NCBI GenBank assembly: GCA_963070105.1
Contig: OY718804.1
Coordinates: forward strand, 2,830,817-2,894,816
Length of the DNA stretch: 64,000 nt
Reading direction: 5' to 3'
Source: Litomosoides sigmodontis
Taxonomy: Eukaryota; Nematoda; Chromadorea; Rhabditida; Onchocercidae
Part shown: in pieces, positions 23,602-36,778 of the stretch
How positions within the stretch are numbered: position 1 is the first letter of the stretch
Layout of the letters: every line of letters begins with the position of its first letter
Position numbers and translations under genes: made by a program
The notes under the pieces: model-generated
Seen by the model: the letters and a program-made list of their open reading frames with translations, nothing else
Told to the model about the DNA's origin: nothing
Databases searched by the model: none

Positions 23602-26116
23602 CCAGAAATATTAATGCGTATATTGTTAAGGATATAGGAAGTAAATCTCTAAAGTCGTCAGCAATGAAAAAGATTTGTTGTACTAACCAAAAAAAACTAA
23701 CCAATTTTCAAAACATGACCAAAATTACGAACAAATTCATCAACCATCAAAACATTAGCAAATGCTGATGCACTGACAGTGAGATTTTCGATAGTATCAA
23801 GCGTAGGCAGTTTCTGAAAAAAAAAAAAAAACTAGAGAGAAACGATCTAATAATAGAACTGAAAATAAAACTTTAAAACCTGAAGCTCTGTAGTCTGAAA
23901 CTCAATAAGACTATACAGTCTTCAACAGCTTTCATTTTAGCAGAAATTAAAAATTATACAAACCCGCGCTTCCTCGATCAAAAGGTCATCAGTCGGCAAT
24001 CGAAGAGCTTTCAAACGTTCCTCCTGTTTTTCCTCTTCACTCAGCTCTACCTTCGGTAGTTTTGCTTCTGCTGTTGGAGCGGCACAAGTGGCAACAGTAG
24101 CAGTGGTAGTAGGGATAAGGATATGAGAAGAAACAATGTTGCTGGCAGCAGTAGCAATAACGGGAGTTGTAATTGAGATCACAGAAGGTGTTGTGTGCCG
24201 TAACGTTGTTGGTTCAGAGTGATCTAACTAAAATTTATGATGCTGATGCCGGTGATGTTTGAAGAAGTTCAATTTCAATCGAAATCAAACAGTTGATAAT
24301 CAATATAATATATTGCAAACAAATGCTGAAGTGAAATAAAAAGCACTTTAGGTTTCTTGATTTCAGGTCCTACTTCAACTGGTGATCTTCCTTCCACTGT
24401 AACAACGGGACATTGTTGTTTTTGTTGTAGTTGTTGTTGATGATGATGAAATTGACGCTGTTGCTGAACGTGTTGGCCCTGAGATCAGGAAAAAAGCACA
24501 TATAAGATGACTACTGGAGGATCAAGCAAGCAACATGAAAGCATAAAACAGAAAAAGAAAGAATTAAATTAAAAAATTTTCTAAATTAAATCTGGTACCG
24601 TACTATTCAGTGCAATAAACCTTATTGATCACATGAGGTCGCGGTCGTACTTTCCCCTTCTGAAGTATCGATATGATCGATACTATTAATAAAAGAGTCA
24701 AATGTCTCATTCATTTGTTTAAAGCAGAGACAAAGGTTTCTATCTCCTAACCTTCACTACGTCTACATTGCGTAACGACTGCGCTTCAAGTACCGACCTA
24801 ACGTAACCACATGTAGGTGCAATTACTGTTATTTAAGCAAACTTACACGAGGATTTTTTCATATTATTTAATGTGCATTTTTTTTTTAATTTGCAATTCA
24901 AAAAAATTAAGGAAAATTGACAAAATAATAAACTCACAAAGGTAAGCAGTAGTTGTGCATACATTTGTTGTTCTCCTTGACGTCGCAGGAACTGCCGATG
25001 CAGCTGCTTCAATGCATTATCATCAGTCAACTTCGGTAAATTCTTGTCATTTGATAGGGCTGCAAATAATTTTAAAATGATAAATTATTCACACCTCTGC
25101 GATGATTTAGAATCGCGTCATGGAAAGAGGCTTGCGTTCGTTTAATCAACTACGCACTTCTTACTTGTATTTCACGCATAACAGAAAATAACACCACAAC
25201 TCTCAAATGCATCTGGTGCTGCATTTTCGATGATTGTACTACTCTACACATTGGACAAACTGAAATACCAAACGACATAGCCTTTAGTAGTTACTTTAAT
25301 TTTACTGCTTTAGTTACAGATATGAATTGATGCTAACAAAACAAAATCTCATTTAGCTAAAGATTCAAACTTACCAACTGTTCCAGAAGGATCGACTGTT
25401 CCCGATGAAAGGGTTGCTTTTACATGAGCACCAGATGTTCTACGAACAGTATTAGTAGCGGAACAATTAGCAATTTCAGCCAAAATCCTCTCCTCCGATA
25501 CCCTATCAGGAACCTGTAAATTAGAAAATAAAGATGGAAATCTCAAAAGATTCCTACCTTTTGATAAGTGATGGAACGAATTTTCACAATATAATGAGCA
25601 TGAAACAGAACGCTGAATTGTTGCATTTAAATAAAACATCTCACCTTCGAACCATCTTCATCATCTTTGAACAGAATGTACTCGCCAACAATAACTTTAC
25701 AACTAAAGCTAAAATTTTCTCTACCAATATCTTTGATATTCTTTTTTGTCAGATACTGAAAATACAGCAGCATTAGCATGAAATCTAACTCAGTTTCTCG
25801 TTTCTTTTTTAACCCTAAAAACTTTCATCCATAGTTTGCTAGTTTAGTGAAGCTTTACATTAGAATATCATATACAAATACATACCCGTGTCACTTCAGC
25901 ATATGAACCAAGTTTTTTACCACATGGTGCATAATAAATAACATCTCCTCGAACACCGCTAGCACTTATTGTTCGAATGCACGTCTGACGTCGCCAGCTG
26001 GAGCGACAGAAAAATGAGAAATTCTACTATGAAAATAAAGTGAAAATTTTCAGTCGATTGATAGCGGCATGCTTTTGGAGCAGATGTTGCTTATCAAAAA
26101 TTAAAAAAAAACGTTT

Positions 26117-26182
<66 letters not shown>

Positions 26183-27922
26183 TAGATATATAGAGATATA
26201 ACAAAGGTAACAAATGAACAAAAAGTGAACATTTAACAAAAATTCATAACAACATACCCTGATTTCAGTGGTATTCGTATCAAAGCCGCATCAGCTTGTG
26301 TACGCTTCCTTGAACCATCGGAATCCGTACCGCTAGTATGCTCGCTAAAAATGCGATTGCGCTCTCCTGTTGCACCATTTCTTGATTTGTGAAATGATAA
26401 ATCCAATGGTGAATCAGTGAATCTAGCAGATGATGATGATGACGACGATGATGTGAGCAGTGATTCGTGAGGAATTTTTGCGGACACCACACACGATGGA
26501 TGATGGTGACTTCCCTCTTTTCGGCATGTGCTGCAAAAAAAAAAAAAGACTATGATGATAAAATTCTCTTCTCTTAACTGTTTTTCTTATTATGTCAATG
26601 ATTTTCCTCCCTCCAACTACCTCTAAATCTTTTCAACAAACAATTATGAAATAATATAAGCAATAAAAGGTAAAATTAAACTTACCTCAGACCAGTATTG
26701 ACATGTGGATGAGTGATTCCGGCCCTTTTTAACATGTGGGTACCACTACCGCTACCACTTGGAGAAGTGGTACTGACAGTACTGGCAGTTGCAGCTCGAG
26801 CTCTTGCTTTCTCGTAATTAACAGCACTTTGTAACACGGCGGCAATAAGTTCACTTTGCTGCTGTTGTTGTTGTTGCGAAGCTGTTGCTGCAAGTGCAGC
26901 ATAGCACCGTGCCGACGCTTCTAAAAGATTTGAATTCAAAGATACTCCACCAGTAGATGATGATGATGATGATGACGAAGGTGATAGTTGTGAAGACATA
27001 CCATTTCTCGTTCTATTGACATCTCTGAAAAAGAAAAAACGAAAATCATCTTGTGCCTGAGAGCATCATAATTTATATCATCAAATGAGCCCTTAAGGAC
27101 AAACGATTTAAAGGAATGAAAAGTAATTTGAAATGGAGCCTCTTTAGTTCTAAAATTTTGTTCGCTTTTTTTTCACGGAACATTTTTGAGAAAATTTATC
27201 AAACAAACAAATGCAACTTGGAAATTTTACAGACAAAAAAAATCCAAATATGAGCAAATCTCACCTGCGTTTCGGTATTTCACCCGGTTCCAAACCTTTT
27301 GTTGGAGAATCTGGAAAGGAAGAAGTAGGAATGCCAATATTCGCTGAAGTAGAAGCTACGTCAGGAACAAAATGCCCAGCTGATCGTGGTGCTGATTCGT
27401 TGTTGCTCTCTGTATTATTCATGTCGCGATTCGCTTGTTGTCTACCTGAAAAAATTTCAGTGCATCAAAATTCAAAATCATTTAAATGTAACAGTCAAAC
27501 TAAACCTTTCCATTAATTCTCACCATTGCTACAATGTCAGTATCAATACAATCAATCTTAAAACTCAATTACCTCATTTCTGATTAAAATTATCGTATAA
27601 ATACTGTACCCGCAATGACATTTGCAGATCTTGCATTTGCAGTGGTCATTCTCCTCAACACCTCTTCGAAAGATTCTTGTGGTTGTTGCTGTTGTTGTTG
27701 TTGTTGCTGCTGCTGCTGCTGTTGTTGTTGATGCTGCTGCTGCTGCTGTTGCAACAACAATCCTGGTTGTGACAACTGTGCCATGTTCCAAAACATCATA
27801 TCAACTGTGTTTGCCATACCAAAATTTAGATTTGGAAAAAGTAAACCCATGGGCATATTGTTTTGTGTAGCTGCTTGAGCAGCTAACAAAGCCAAGAAAT
27901 TCTGTTGTGTCTGATCGCCCAT
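18042..27922 (-). CDS. baz-2: BAZ2-type chromatin protein, MBD/TAM-DDT-WHIM-PHD-PHD-bromodomain (27 exons)
   Basis: BAZ2 proteins are nuclear ISWI partners; BAZ-2 has been reported as an ageing regulator in C. elegans. Exons (high to low): 27922-27610, 27445-27265, 27024-26686, 26530-26258, 25997-25886, 25755-25645, 25513-25375, 25059-24938, 24659-24621, 24478-24347, 24227-23964, 23813-23702, 23482-23235, 23106-22879, 22573-22412, 22202-22080, 21872-21737, 21627-21526, 21417-21250, 20819-20695, 20531-20311, 20054-19802, 19539-19405, 19304-19074, 18860-18658, 18610-18413, 18285-18042. They sum to 1,637 codons plus stop with every phase matching. Domains: polyQ and Ser-rich 1-368; MBD/TAM about 369-443 ([13 protein letters not shown]); basic mini-exon 531-543; DDT about 676-740; WHIM/WSD pieces 796-871, 967-976 and 1056-1090; PHD1 1318-1362; PHD2 1372-1421; bromodomain about 1507-1610 with P-F-Q-Y-P-V-D at 1523 and the acetyl-lysine Asn at 1579. 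Exon 17's donor (GTTCTT) and the 47-nt intron before exon 26 are the least certain. Confidence 0.92.
20070..20098. repeat. Perfect 14-bp inverted repeat in baz-2 intron 21
   Basis: Two 14-base arms (AAGATAAAAATTTT and its complement) flank one T. It lies about 15 bases upstream of the exon 22 acceptor on the minus strand and could fold in the pre-mRNA close to the branch region. A second partial copy of the arm follows at 20099-20115. Confidence 0.8.
23549..23596. repeat. (AT)n microsatellite in baz-2 intron 12
   Basis: About 24 pure AT units. The flanks on both sides are near-identical (GAAATATTAATG followed by TATATTG), so the array sits inside a small direct duplication. Confidence 0.9.
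26121..26176. repeat. (AT)n microsatellite in baz-2 intron 4
   Basis: About 28 pure AT units inside the intron between exons 4 and 5. Apparent open frames through it, such as a run of Ile-Tyr, are artefacts. Confidence 0.9.
27678..27755 (-). repeat. PolyQ-coding CAG/CAA tract in baz-2 exon 1
   Basis: The minus strand reads as CAG and CAA triplets giving about 25 glutamines, broken by one histidine (residues about 58-82). The mix of CAG and CAA argues for selection on the protein, not a pure DNA expansion. Glutamine-rich tracts recur in exons 3 and 10. Confidence 0.85.
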
Positions 27923-27935
27923 TTCCTAAACAAAG
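27923..27935 (-). promoter_or_regulatory. Likely trans-splice or 5' UTR acceptor of baz-2
   Basis: On the minus strand a TTTGTTTAG acceptor ends at 27926, three bases before the ATG at 27922. An in-frame TAG overlaps it, so the protein starts here unless an upstream coding exon is spliced in. It fits either spliced-leader addition or a 5' intron reaching into the repeat-rich region. Confidence 0.55.
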
Positions 27936-29379
27936 TACCACTTTTTCCTTGAGAAATTTTATATGAAAAAGCATACAATCAAATTTAGGAGTATAAAGTG
28001 AAAATAAAATGTTGAAATCATCCGCATCACATCATCAAAGGGAAATAAGTGAAAAATACAAAAACAGTTCAATATGCATTAAACATTTTCTTTTATTCTA
28101 CCACATGTGAATTTAGATAACTTACTTAATTACTTTTACCATCTAAAAACAGTAATCTCCCTTTTTTTCAGCAATCAACTAGATTTAAAATGTTGGAAAA
28201 AATATTCTTTGATTCGTTTTTTCTTTTCATCCTGTAAACTACATTACACATAACTTAAAAAAAAAAGTAATTAAAACTTTGTTATCGGCATTTTTTGTCC
28301 ATCATTTACATACGTTATCTATCATATGTGATTCGAAATGATATAATTTCAAACTGATTAGCTTTATTTTACAACTACGTAGGTTCTAGCAGAATTCTTA
28401 TAGCCATCGAGATCGATAGCATATACAGCTTAGTCAAGTTAGTTATCAAAAAAAAAATGCACGAATTCTCCCACACACAGTTCCATCAGATGAAATATTA
28501 CCACCTAGAATGGTTAAACAAAAATATAAATTTGAACATATATGACAATGTTTCTTTTTTCATTTTCTAAATGAAACACAAATGATGATTTTTTTGATGC
28601 AAGTGAATATGTGCAAAACATATGCTTTTAAAAATTAAAGTCCAATCAAACTCTCCTTGCGCTGTTTAACAAAAACATTTCACCTGACCTGTTGCGACAG
28701 AGAGAGAGAGAGAGAGGGAAAGAAAATTTTGAAATTATCTCAGATAAATACAATCAATGATACTACAAGTCTATTCTAAATCTATTCATTCATCCTTACC
28801 CATCGCTACTTACAAGCATATTGCTGTTTGTTTGTTTTATACTAATTAAAAATGAATGAAAAAAAAAGTTTAGGGAAAACTTTTATAAAAGCTTTTTAGA
28901 AGAAACAAACGTACGGAAGATGAATACTGTTGATATGAATGAATTTACACTGATTTCCACGCACCAATTCGTAGCATTTTCAATCAATTACAATTACACC
29001 AGCAATACCCAACGAACATCAGCCGTGTTTTTTGCAATCATCATGATTGATTCCATCATTGTTCGTAGCTGCACTGTTCTCTCCTACAAATCAAATGCTA
29101 AATGTATCTACCAATATTATATTAACATTAAATCAATCAATCAATATCCGCATTATTCATGATTTACTATTCATGTAGAAAATCAGCTTAGTAAAAATTT
29201 AATTCAATTCAGAATTAAATGATTAACTAATCAAACACCGTACGCAATGATCACAAATTGCTTAAATATATTAAAGGGGGGGAAAAGGATGTGAAAGAGA
29301 AGTTGAAAGTTGACAAAAATTACTAATTTAAATAGCCAATACAATGGATATCAATATATTCATCGAACACAGACACGTA

Positions 29380-29380
<1 letters not shown>

Positions 29381-29410
<30 letters not shown>
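29381..29410. repeat. (CA)n microsatellite
   Basis: About 15 CA units, followed at 29433-29446 by a shorter CA run. Confidence 0.9.
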
Positions 29411-29413
<3 letters not shown>

Positions 29414-29573
29414 TATACAAATGAACAGGCAGACACACACACACACAAACAGATTGGATTACACAATTTGTTGAAGTTGGAATAAGAAGAGGTAAAAGAG
29501 TAGGAGGAGTAGGAGGAGGAGGAGGAGGAGGAGGACCACCAACTCCAATCCACCTGCTGCCTTATCGTTGCCT

Positions 29574-29650
29574 TCCTCGTCATCGTCATCGCCGTCGTCG
29601 CCGTTGTCGCCGCCGTCGCCGTCGCCGTCGTAGTCGTCGTCGTCGTTATC
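29574..29650. repeat. GC-rich trinucleotide stretch (GTC/GCC)n
   Basis: Mixed GTC, GCC, ATC and GTT triplets with a high density of CpG, far above the surroundings. Frames through it give only low-complexity Thr/Ala or Ser runs, so no protein is inferred. Confidence 0.75.
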
Positions 29651-30440
29651 GTCAATGACATTCCCCCAATAACGGATAGCATTCCCATTGCTACATTACT
29701 CACTCATTTGCAATATTTCGAAAATTTTTGGACATTTTTTTGCAAGTGAGGAGAACGCAACAGAGATGGGCAAAATGAGGGAAAAGTGAGAGAAGGATGG
29801 AGAGGGAAAGGGGGAAGAGAGTAGAAGATAACATGGAATGGGAGAGACGAGCATAGTTTGATAATAGCTCTATGGCTATGGCTAAAGGCTACCACATCAC
29901 AGCGCACTACCTGTGCAGTTATAGTTAGCTCTTAAATAAATAACCTTTGTTTGAGTATATGGCATTTCAAACTACTACTACTACGACTACTACCACACAC
30001 ACTGCTGCACTACAAACCGATTGCGCTCGGACGGATGAAAGAGAAAGGATGAAATGAATGGAAAATGACAAAGGCGCACGAGGAATGGCGTGGCGCACGA
30101 GAATGAATCCGTTGAGTGCACATGTAATATGTATTGTTTACATGATTGGAGAAGTGATTTGATTTCTTTCTCTGCTCCTCTCCTACCACCACTTTTGGAA
30201 TTGATTTCCCCCTCTCTCCTCTCTCCCTCCAATGCTTCACATTAATTCAAATCAAATGCTATCATCCCTATCATATCATATTGTCAGAGTAGTGTGAGTT
30301 TCAGTTGCATACTTCTACTTGTACTGCTTACTACTTGTGTTGTTCATTTTCAAATAATCTATGATCAAAATTCACAGCCTCAAATTTCATTCATTCCTTT
30401 ACAGTTTAAAATTTACAAATCAATGATTTGAAATTTATTT

Positions 30441-30467
30441 TTCCTTTCTTTTTAAAAAAGAAAGGAA
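30441..30467. repeat. Perfect 13-bp inverted repeat
   Basis: Arms TTCCTTTCTTTTT and its complement flank a single A, giving a 27-bp palindrome. It could extrude a hairpin or fold in RNA. No gene is near, so its role is unknown. Confidence 0.85.
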
Positions 30468-31088
30468 TTATTAATTGACTGTTGCAACAAAGAAGCAAGA
30501 ATGATTTTCTTTTCTTTTTCATTTCAATTGTTCCACGAATATTGTATTTTTCAACAACAAAAAAAAAGAAATTTTGATTTCAATGAATGGTATTTTAAAA
30601 TGTAGCCTTTTTTTCAATACATATAAATTTTTTATTAGTGAATTCTTTTCTTCAACTCACCGATCATCAAAGAATTTGCAATTTACTAATATCAATGCAA
30701 GCACACACACACATTTAAATCATTTAAAAATTTAAAAATAACAAAGAAAAAAAAATATTTAGCTAGTTAACATTTCTACTTCTCAATCTTTTTTTATACG
30801 ATAATTACTAGCAGCACTAGATGCTAACTTTGTATTTTAGCATTTTTTACTTTGATAACTTTCTTCTAACTCTCAATTACTCATGCTCTATCTATTAGTA
30901 ATTTAACTACAAGAAAGTATGCTATTAATCAGTTAATTAATAATGAAAAATAATTATAGTTCAAAAGAGATATGAACAATGATTATTTCATTATCGTAAT
31001 TATTTAATTATTACATAGAGATAAAAATAACAGAGAGACAGTGAGAGAAAGAACCTGTCTACCTACTTCTATCTACCTACCTACCTAC

Positions 31089-31371
<283 letters not shown>

Positions 31372-32997
31372 ATCTATCTATCTATCCTATCTATAGCTTA
31401 CAATGAAAACGTACAGGAAACCGAAATACACCGTTGTAGGAGTTGAGAAAAAAAAAGATTGATCTAACTAATTTTTTCTTAGTCTATCTGACACGTCCAT
31501 AACTTTCACCTACAAGACTCTTTTTAACATTTCTTATTCCATCCTAACAAACTATCGACAATACCATCCATTTTCATCCATCTATTTAACCAACGAGCAA
31601 ATCTATGTCGTACATATACATACATATGTATGGGAGTGTATGTATGTATACACACACATATGTGTGTGTGTGTGTGTGTGTGCCTTTCTAAAATGAGCAA
31701 TCCGAAATCTCCTTTTTAGCTTTTCTTCTCCCATCGTGAATGCTCGATGAAGAAGCTTTTATAAGCTTTAATTTCAGGAGAGCTCGCGTTGCAGCAGCAC
31801 TAACAACAACAGAAGGAAGTAGCAACAGCGGCAGTAATAATTGAAAGGGACGGTGGTGGTAGCAATGGTTGTGTGAGTAAAGCAAGCAATAGTATTACTT
31901 CTACTCCAACCTATTATTACTCGTATTGCTACAATAGCAGTAGTAGTAGTAGTAATAACTGGTAGTAGTGATGATGGTAATGACCGACTGGATGAGTTAT
32001 TAGCATTTAGCATTCACTCACAATTCCTGTCTTCTCCCAACAACACTTAATGACTTAATGATTACCATCGATCTTTTCACTCTTCATTATTACTTTATGT
32101 TAACCTTCAAAATTCATACCACAAAGCTCTTCCTTAATCATTATGAATGATACATCACATACATACACCACACACACACACACACACACACGCACAATAA
32201 GATTGATAAGAGAATGATATATGTTTAACAATTTTGATAGAAATGACTAAATTAAGATATTTTATAAAATTAATGTATACCGTTCAATATCTAAGTGATA
32301 TTTCACGTTTTACATCTAAGTTATATTTCACGTGCGTAACTTTTTTTTTCATCAGTCAATGAAGACCATCCCTTTCTCTTACAAATGCATTAGGAAAAGA
32401 GCTAATAAAAGAAAGCTATTAAAAAAAACTTCACAATTCCTTACCTCTCCTCTCTCCTCCTCTCATCTTCCCCTTTCCCTTCCTCTTCCCTCTCGCCCGC
32501 CCTCTCTCTCTCTCTCTTTCTTTGACCATCTTAATGTTCCTAAAAATTTCACTGCCTTTATGAATGATAAAAACAAACACTTTTTGGAACAACAAAAAAA
32601 AAACCTGCTAAATTATGACCACAGAACTGGGAATGAAAAAAAAAAACGAAAACATAAAAAGTGAAAAAATCACTCTAATTCATTCTGTTCTCTCTCTCTC
32701 TCTCTCCCTCTCTCCCTCTCCGTCAATGCAATAAATGCATTTTACTTCTTTCTCACAAAATACCTCAACAACGTATAAAAAAAATCGATTTAACAACTTT
32801 CATACCCATTTTCTCAAACAACACATACATGAAATATTATTATTTTAAGATTGAAAATTATGTTAGCTTAAGATGAAAACGAACGACAACCATCATCCCA
32901 ACTTACACTACCACTCACTAATTGCTAATAAAAAAAAAGAGAAAAAAAAAGGAGGAAGAGATTTCAGTTCAGTTGAACTAATCACTAAACGATTCAC

Positions 32998-33015
32998 ACA
33001 CGCACACACACACAT

Positions 33016-33054
<39 letters not shown>

Positions 33055-33070
33055 ACCACCACCACCACCA
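32998..33070. repeat. (CA)n to (CAC)n compound microsatellite
   Basis: About 28 CA units with minor interruptions change directly into CAC triplets at about 33050. The ATG-started His/Thr frame across it is not a gene. Confidence 0.9.
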
Positions 33071-33615
33071 ATTACATAATTATAATTAACACTATAATTA
33101 ACGAAGAAATTGAAATGAAAAGATTTTCATTTTCACCAATTAATATTCTTTTAGATGAATGAAATGTTGCAACGTTTAGCACATAACAAAGAAAGTACCT
33201 GAGGAAAAATCTCTCTACTCACCGAGATCATTTCGATATATTATATATATCAACTTGGACGTATCATCCACATTAATTTCATTACCGTACAACATTACAT
33301 TGACCTAACCTCATTTAACAGTTACTTGTCATTTCCATTTCCATTAATTCATTTCCCTAACTGTTACTTTCTACAGCAGTAACTGATGAAAGTACACAAA
33401 AAAAAGCTTATAGCTGAGGAATAATGATGAACTGAAAAGAGTTTCTCTTTTTCGATTATTATCACTTAAAGAATCTATATGATAATCAATTATCGTGTTG
33501 TACGATGACAAGTAAACAATCTATGAGGTAACTGATAAGTAAGCGCTGTTGTTTTATTTCCTTAATATCATTTCTTCTTTTTTTTTTAGAGACCTTTTTT
33601 TGTTATTACTGCTGT

Positions 33616-33690
33616 TGTTGTTGTTTACCTATAACAGATATGTGCGCTGTTTGTTGTTATTTACCTACAACAGACATATGCGCTGTTTAT
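33616..33690. repeat. Imperfect tandem duplication, about 38 bp x 2
   Basis: Both copies contain TTTACCTA-AACAGA-AT-TGCGCTGTTT with a few substitutions between them, flanked by GTT triplets. Each copy holds a TGCGCTGTTT core. Confidence 0.75.
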
Positions 33691-35639
33691 TGCCGTTGTT
33701 GTTCTGAGATTGTCAATTTGATTGATATTTCAAATTAACACTTACTGCAATGCAATGCACATTCTTTTTTTTTCACTACATTTGAAATTTAATCATTTAT
33801 GATTAAAACTATCACTATCAAATTGTGACAACAAGTTAATGTTTTTTCATCTAACAGTACTAAAGATATTTATTTAATTAATTAATTAAAGAAGTGAAAA
33901 TTCAATACGACTAAATTAGATTATTAATTCATTAATAGTAAGATTAACGACTTTTTTTTAAGCAGCAAATCGCATCGTTTATTATTAATATTGTTATTAT
34001 TACTCATCCCTATCAAAGTCATTACCGCCGCCTCATCAATTGTCAATTTTGAACGTTGAAATCTTTCGAAAAAGGATGACTGAATTGATTCGGTCCTGTC
34101 CTCTTCCTCCACCACCTCATCTCACTGTGTGACAAATGAAATCTTTTGAAAGTGACCTACGATCGATTTTAACATACCAACATATGCATACGCGCGCACA
34201 CACCACGCAACTCTTCACTTACTCATCGCTTCTAGCTACTTCTCTTTATGATAGCTTTTTAGTCAGTTAGATCATTTCGCAATTCAAATTCATTTCTCTC
34301 TTAAAGCAAGCAAGCAATGAATCACTAGCAAAAGCTACCAGCATATTGTATGCATGACGGATGATGCCATTAATCGTGCATAAAATCATTTCAAATTAAC
34401 AAAATAACATTATTGTAATTAAGTAGTAATATTTAAATTTGTTAAAAGTAAAAATTTCCTCTTATAAATGAAATGCTAATTTAAATATTATAAAAAAGTA
34501 ATTGTATATATATATATATATTTCTACAACAAGGAAACATTCCTCCTAATGAAATATACAACTATTTCAACAACTTGAATAATAACATTTCACACAGAAA
34601 TATCTTTTCTCTCTCTTTTTCTTTTTACACATTTAAGGCATATATTAAAGAGAATCATTAATACTTAAATAAAAAGTTTAATTGACTAGTTCGAAAATGC
34701 AGTGTACTTCGAAAGTAAGTTGTAAATGAATTTATTAAAATCAATAACCAAAACGTCTGTTATCAATGATATGATTTCTTACGTTAATATGCAAAGAAAA
34801 AAAATAAACGAACAGAAATTTCCATTGTTTTATATAATTTAATTGTATAATTTAAAATTAAATACAAACCACACTTAAACATCTTCTAACTAAGCCATTC
34901 GTACGAACATATATTAAATTTTAAAAAAAAACAACGAAATTGCTTAAAATTAATGAAAAAAAAACTCTGAAAAAATATTTGAAGGAAAAGAAATAAATAA
35001 AATTTCAAACTTTTATGAAAAATTTTAGAAAGAAAGAGAAAGAGAGAGAGAGAAAAGTGAGTAAAATTTGCTACATATGTAATTTCGTGTATTTTTTTTC
35101 CTTTCAATACTTTCTTTTTTTCTCTCTCTCTCTCTTTCCCCCTCTCTCTGTATGTGCTTGTTTGCTGTTTTATCAACAAAAAAAATTCCGGTATTTTTTT
35201 TAATTTTACTGAATCAAAGAAAAAAAACTTAATAGCTAGAGAATTGCATAATTGAAGAAGGAATGTATGCAAAAGTGGCAAATTTCTCCTCCTTTCCCTC
35301 CGCTCTCATTTGTTGATTACATTCTTATGTTTACTTTACTCATTGAAATTGATAAAAAAAAAATATTTTTTCAAATCTTTTCTTTCTCTCATATTCAAAT
35401 ACAAAAAAAAACAGGTTATGAGGAGGAAAATGAAAAGCAATGCTTATCGATCAGTCAAACATTAACTATCACACATCTCTCACTATTATCCACACGTACC
35501 CCATTATCACCATCATCATCATCCACACGTACATACGTACAGTATAGGAAGAGCATGACGATTGATCATTGCATGATTTTTACATCATCCATAAAGGCAT
35601 TTCATTTCCCTCACTGCTTTTCTCTTTCAGTAAATTGAA

Positions 35640-36778
<1,139 letters not shown>

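Larger units (their letters stand above)
27936..31088. other. Noncoding DNA directly upstream of baz-2
   Basis: No supported gene. It holds a GA run at 28700-28716, a (CA)n at 29381-29410, a (GGA)n at 29501-29534 and a GC-rich GTC/GCC triplet stretch at about 29574-29650 that stands out in this AT-rich setting. An 80-codon ATG frame at 28920-29162 has no further support. Confidence 0.6.
31396..35639. other. Noncoding repeat-studded DNA
   Basis: No gene seen. Contents: (TG)n at 31660-31682, (CA)n at 32168-32192, CT tracts near 32500-32520 and 32690-32726, a (CA)n passing into (CAC)n at 32998-33068, an imperfect 38-40 bp direct repeat at about 33616-33690, and a GA run at 35037-35055 facing a CT run at 35121-35150. 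Confidence 0.6.

Noticed and set aside
28920..29162. 80-codon ATG frame near baz-2
   Set aside because: Composition is plausible, but there is no acceptor, motif or other support.
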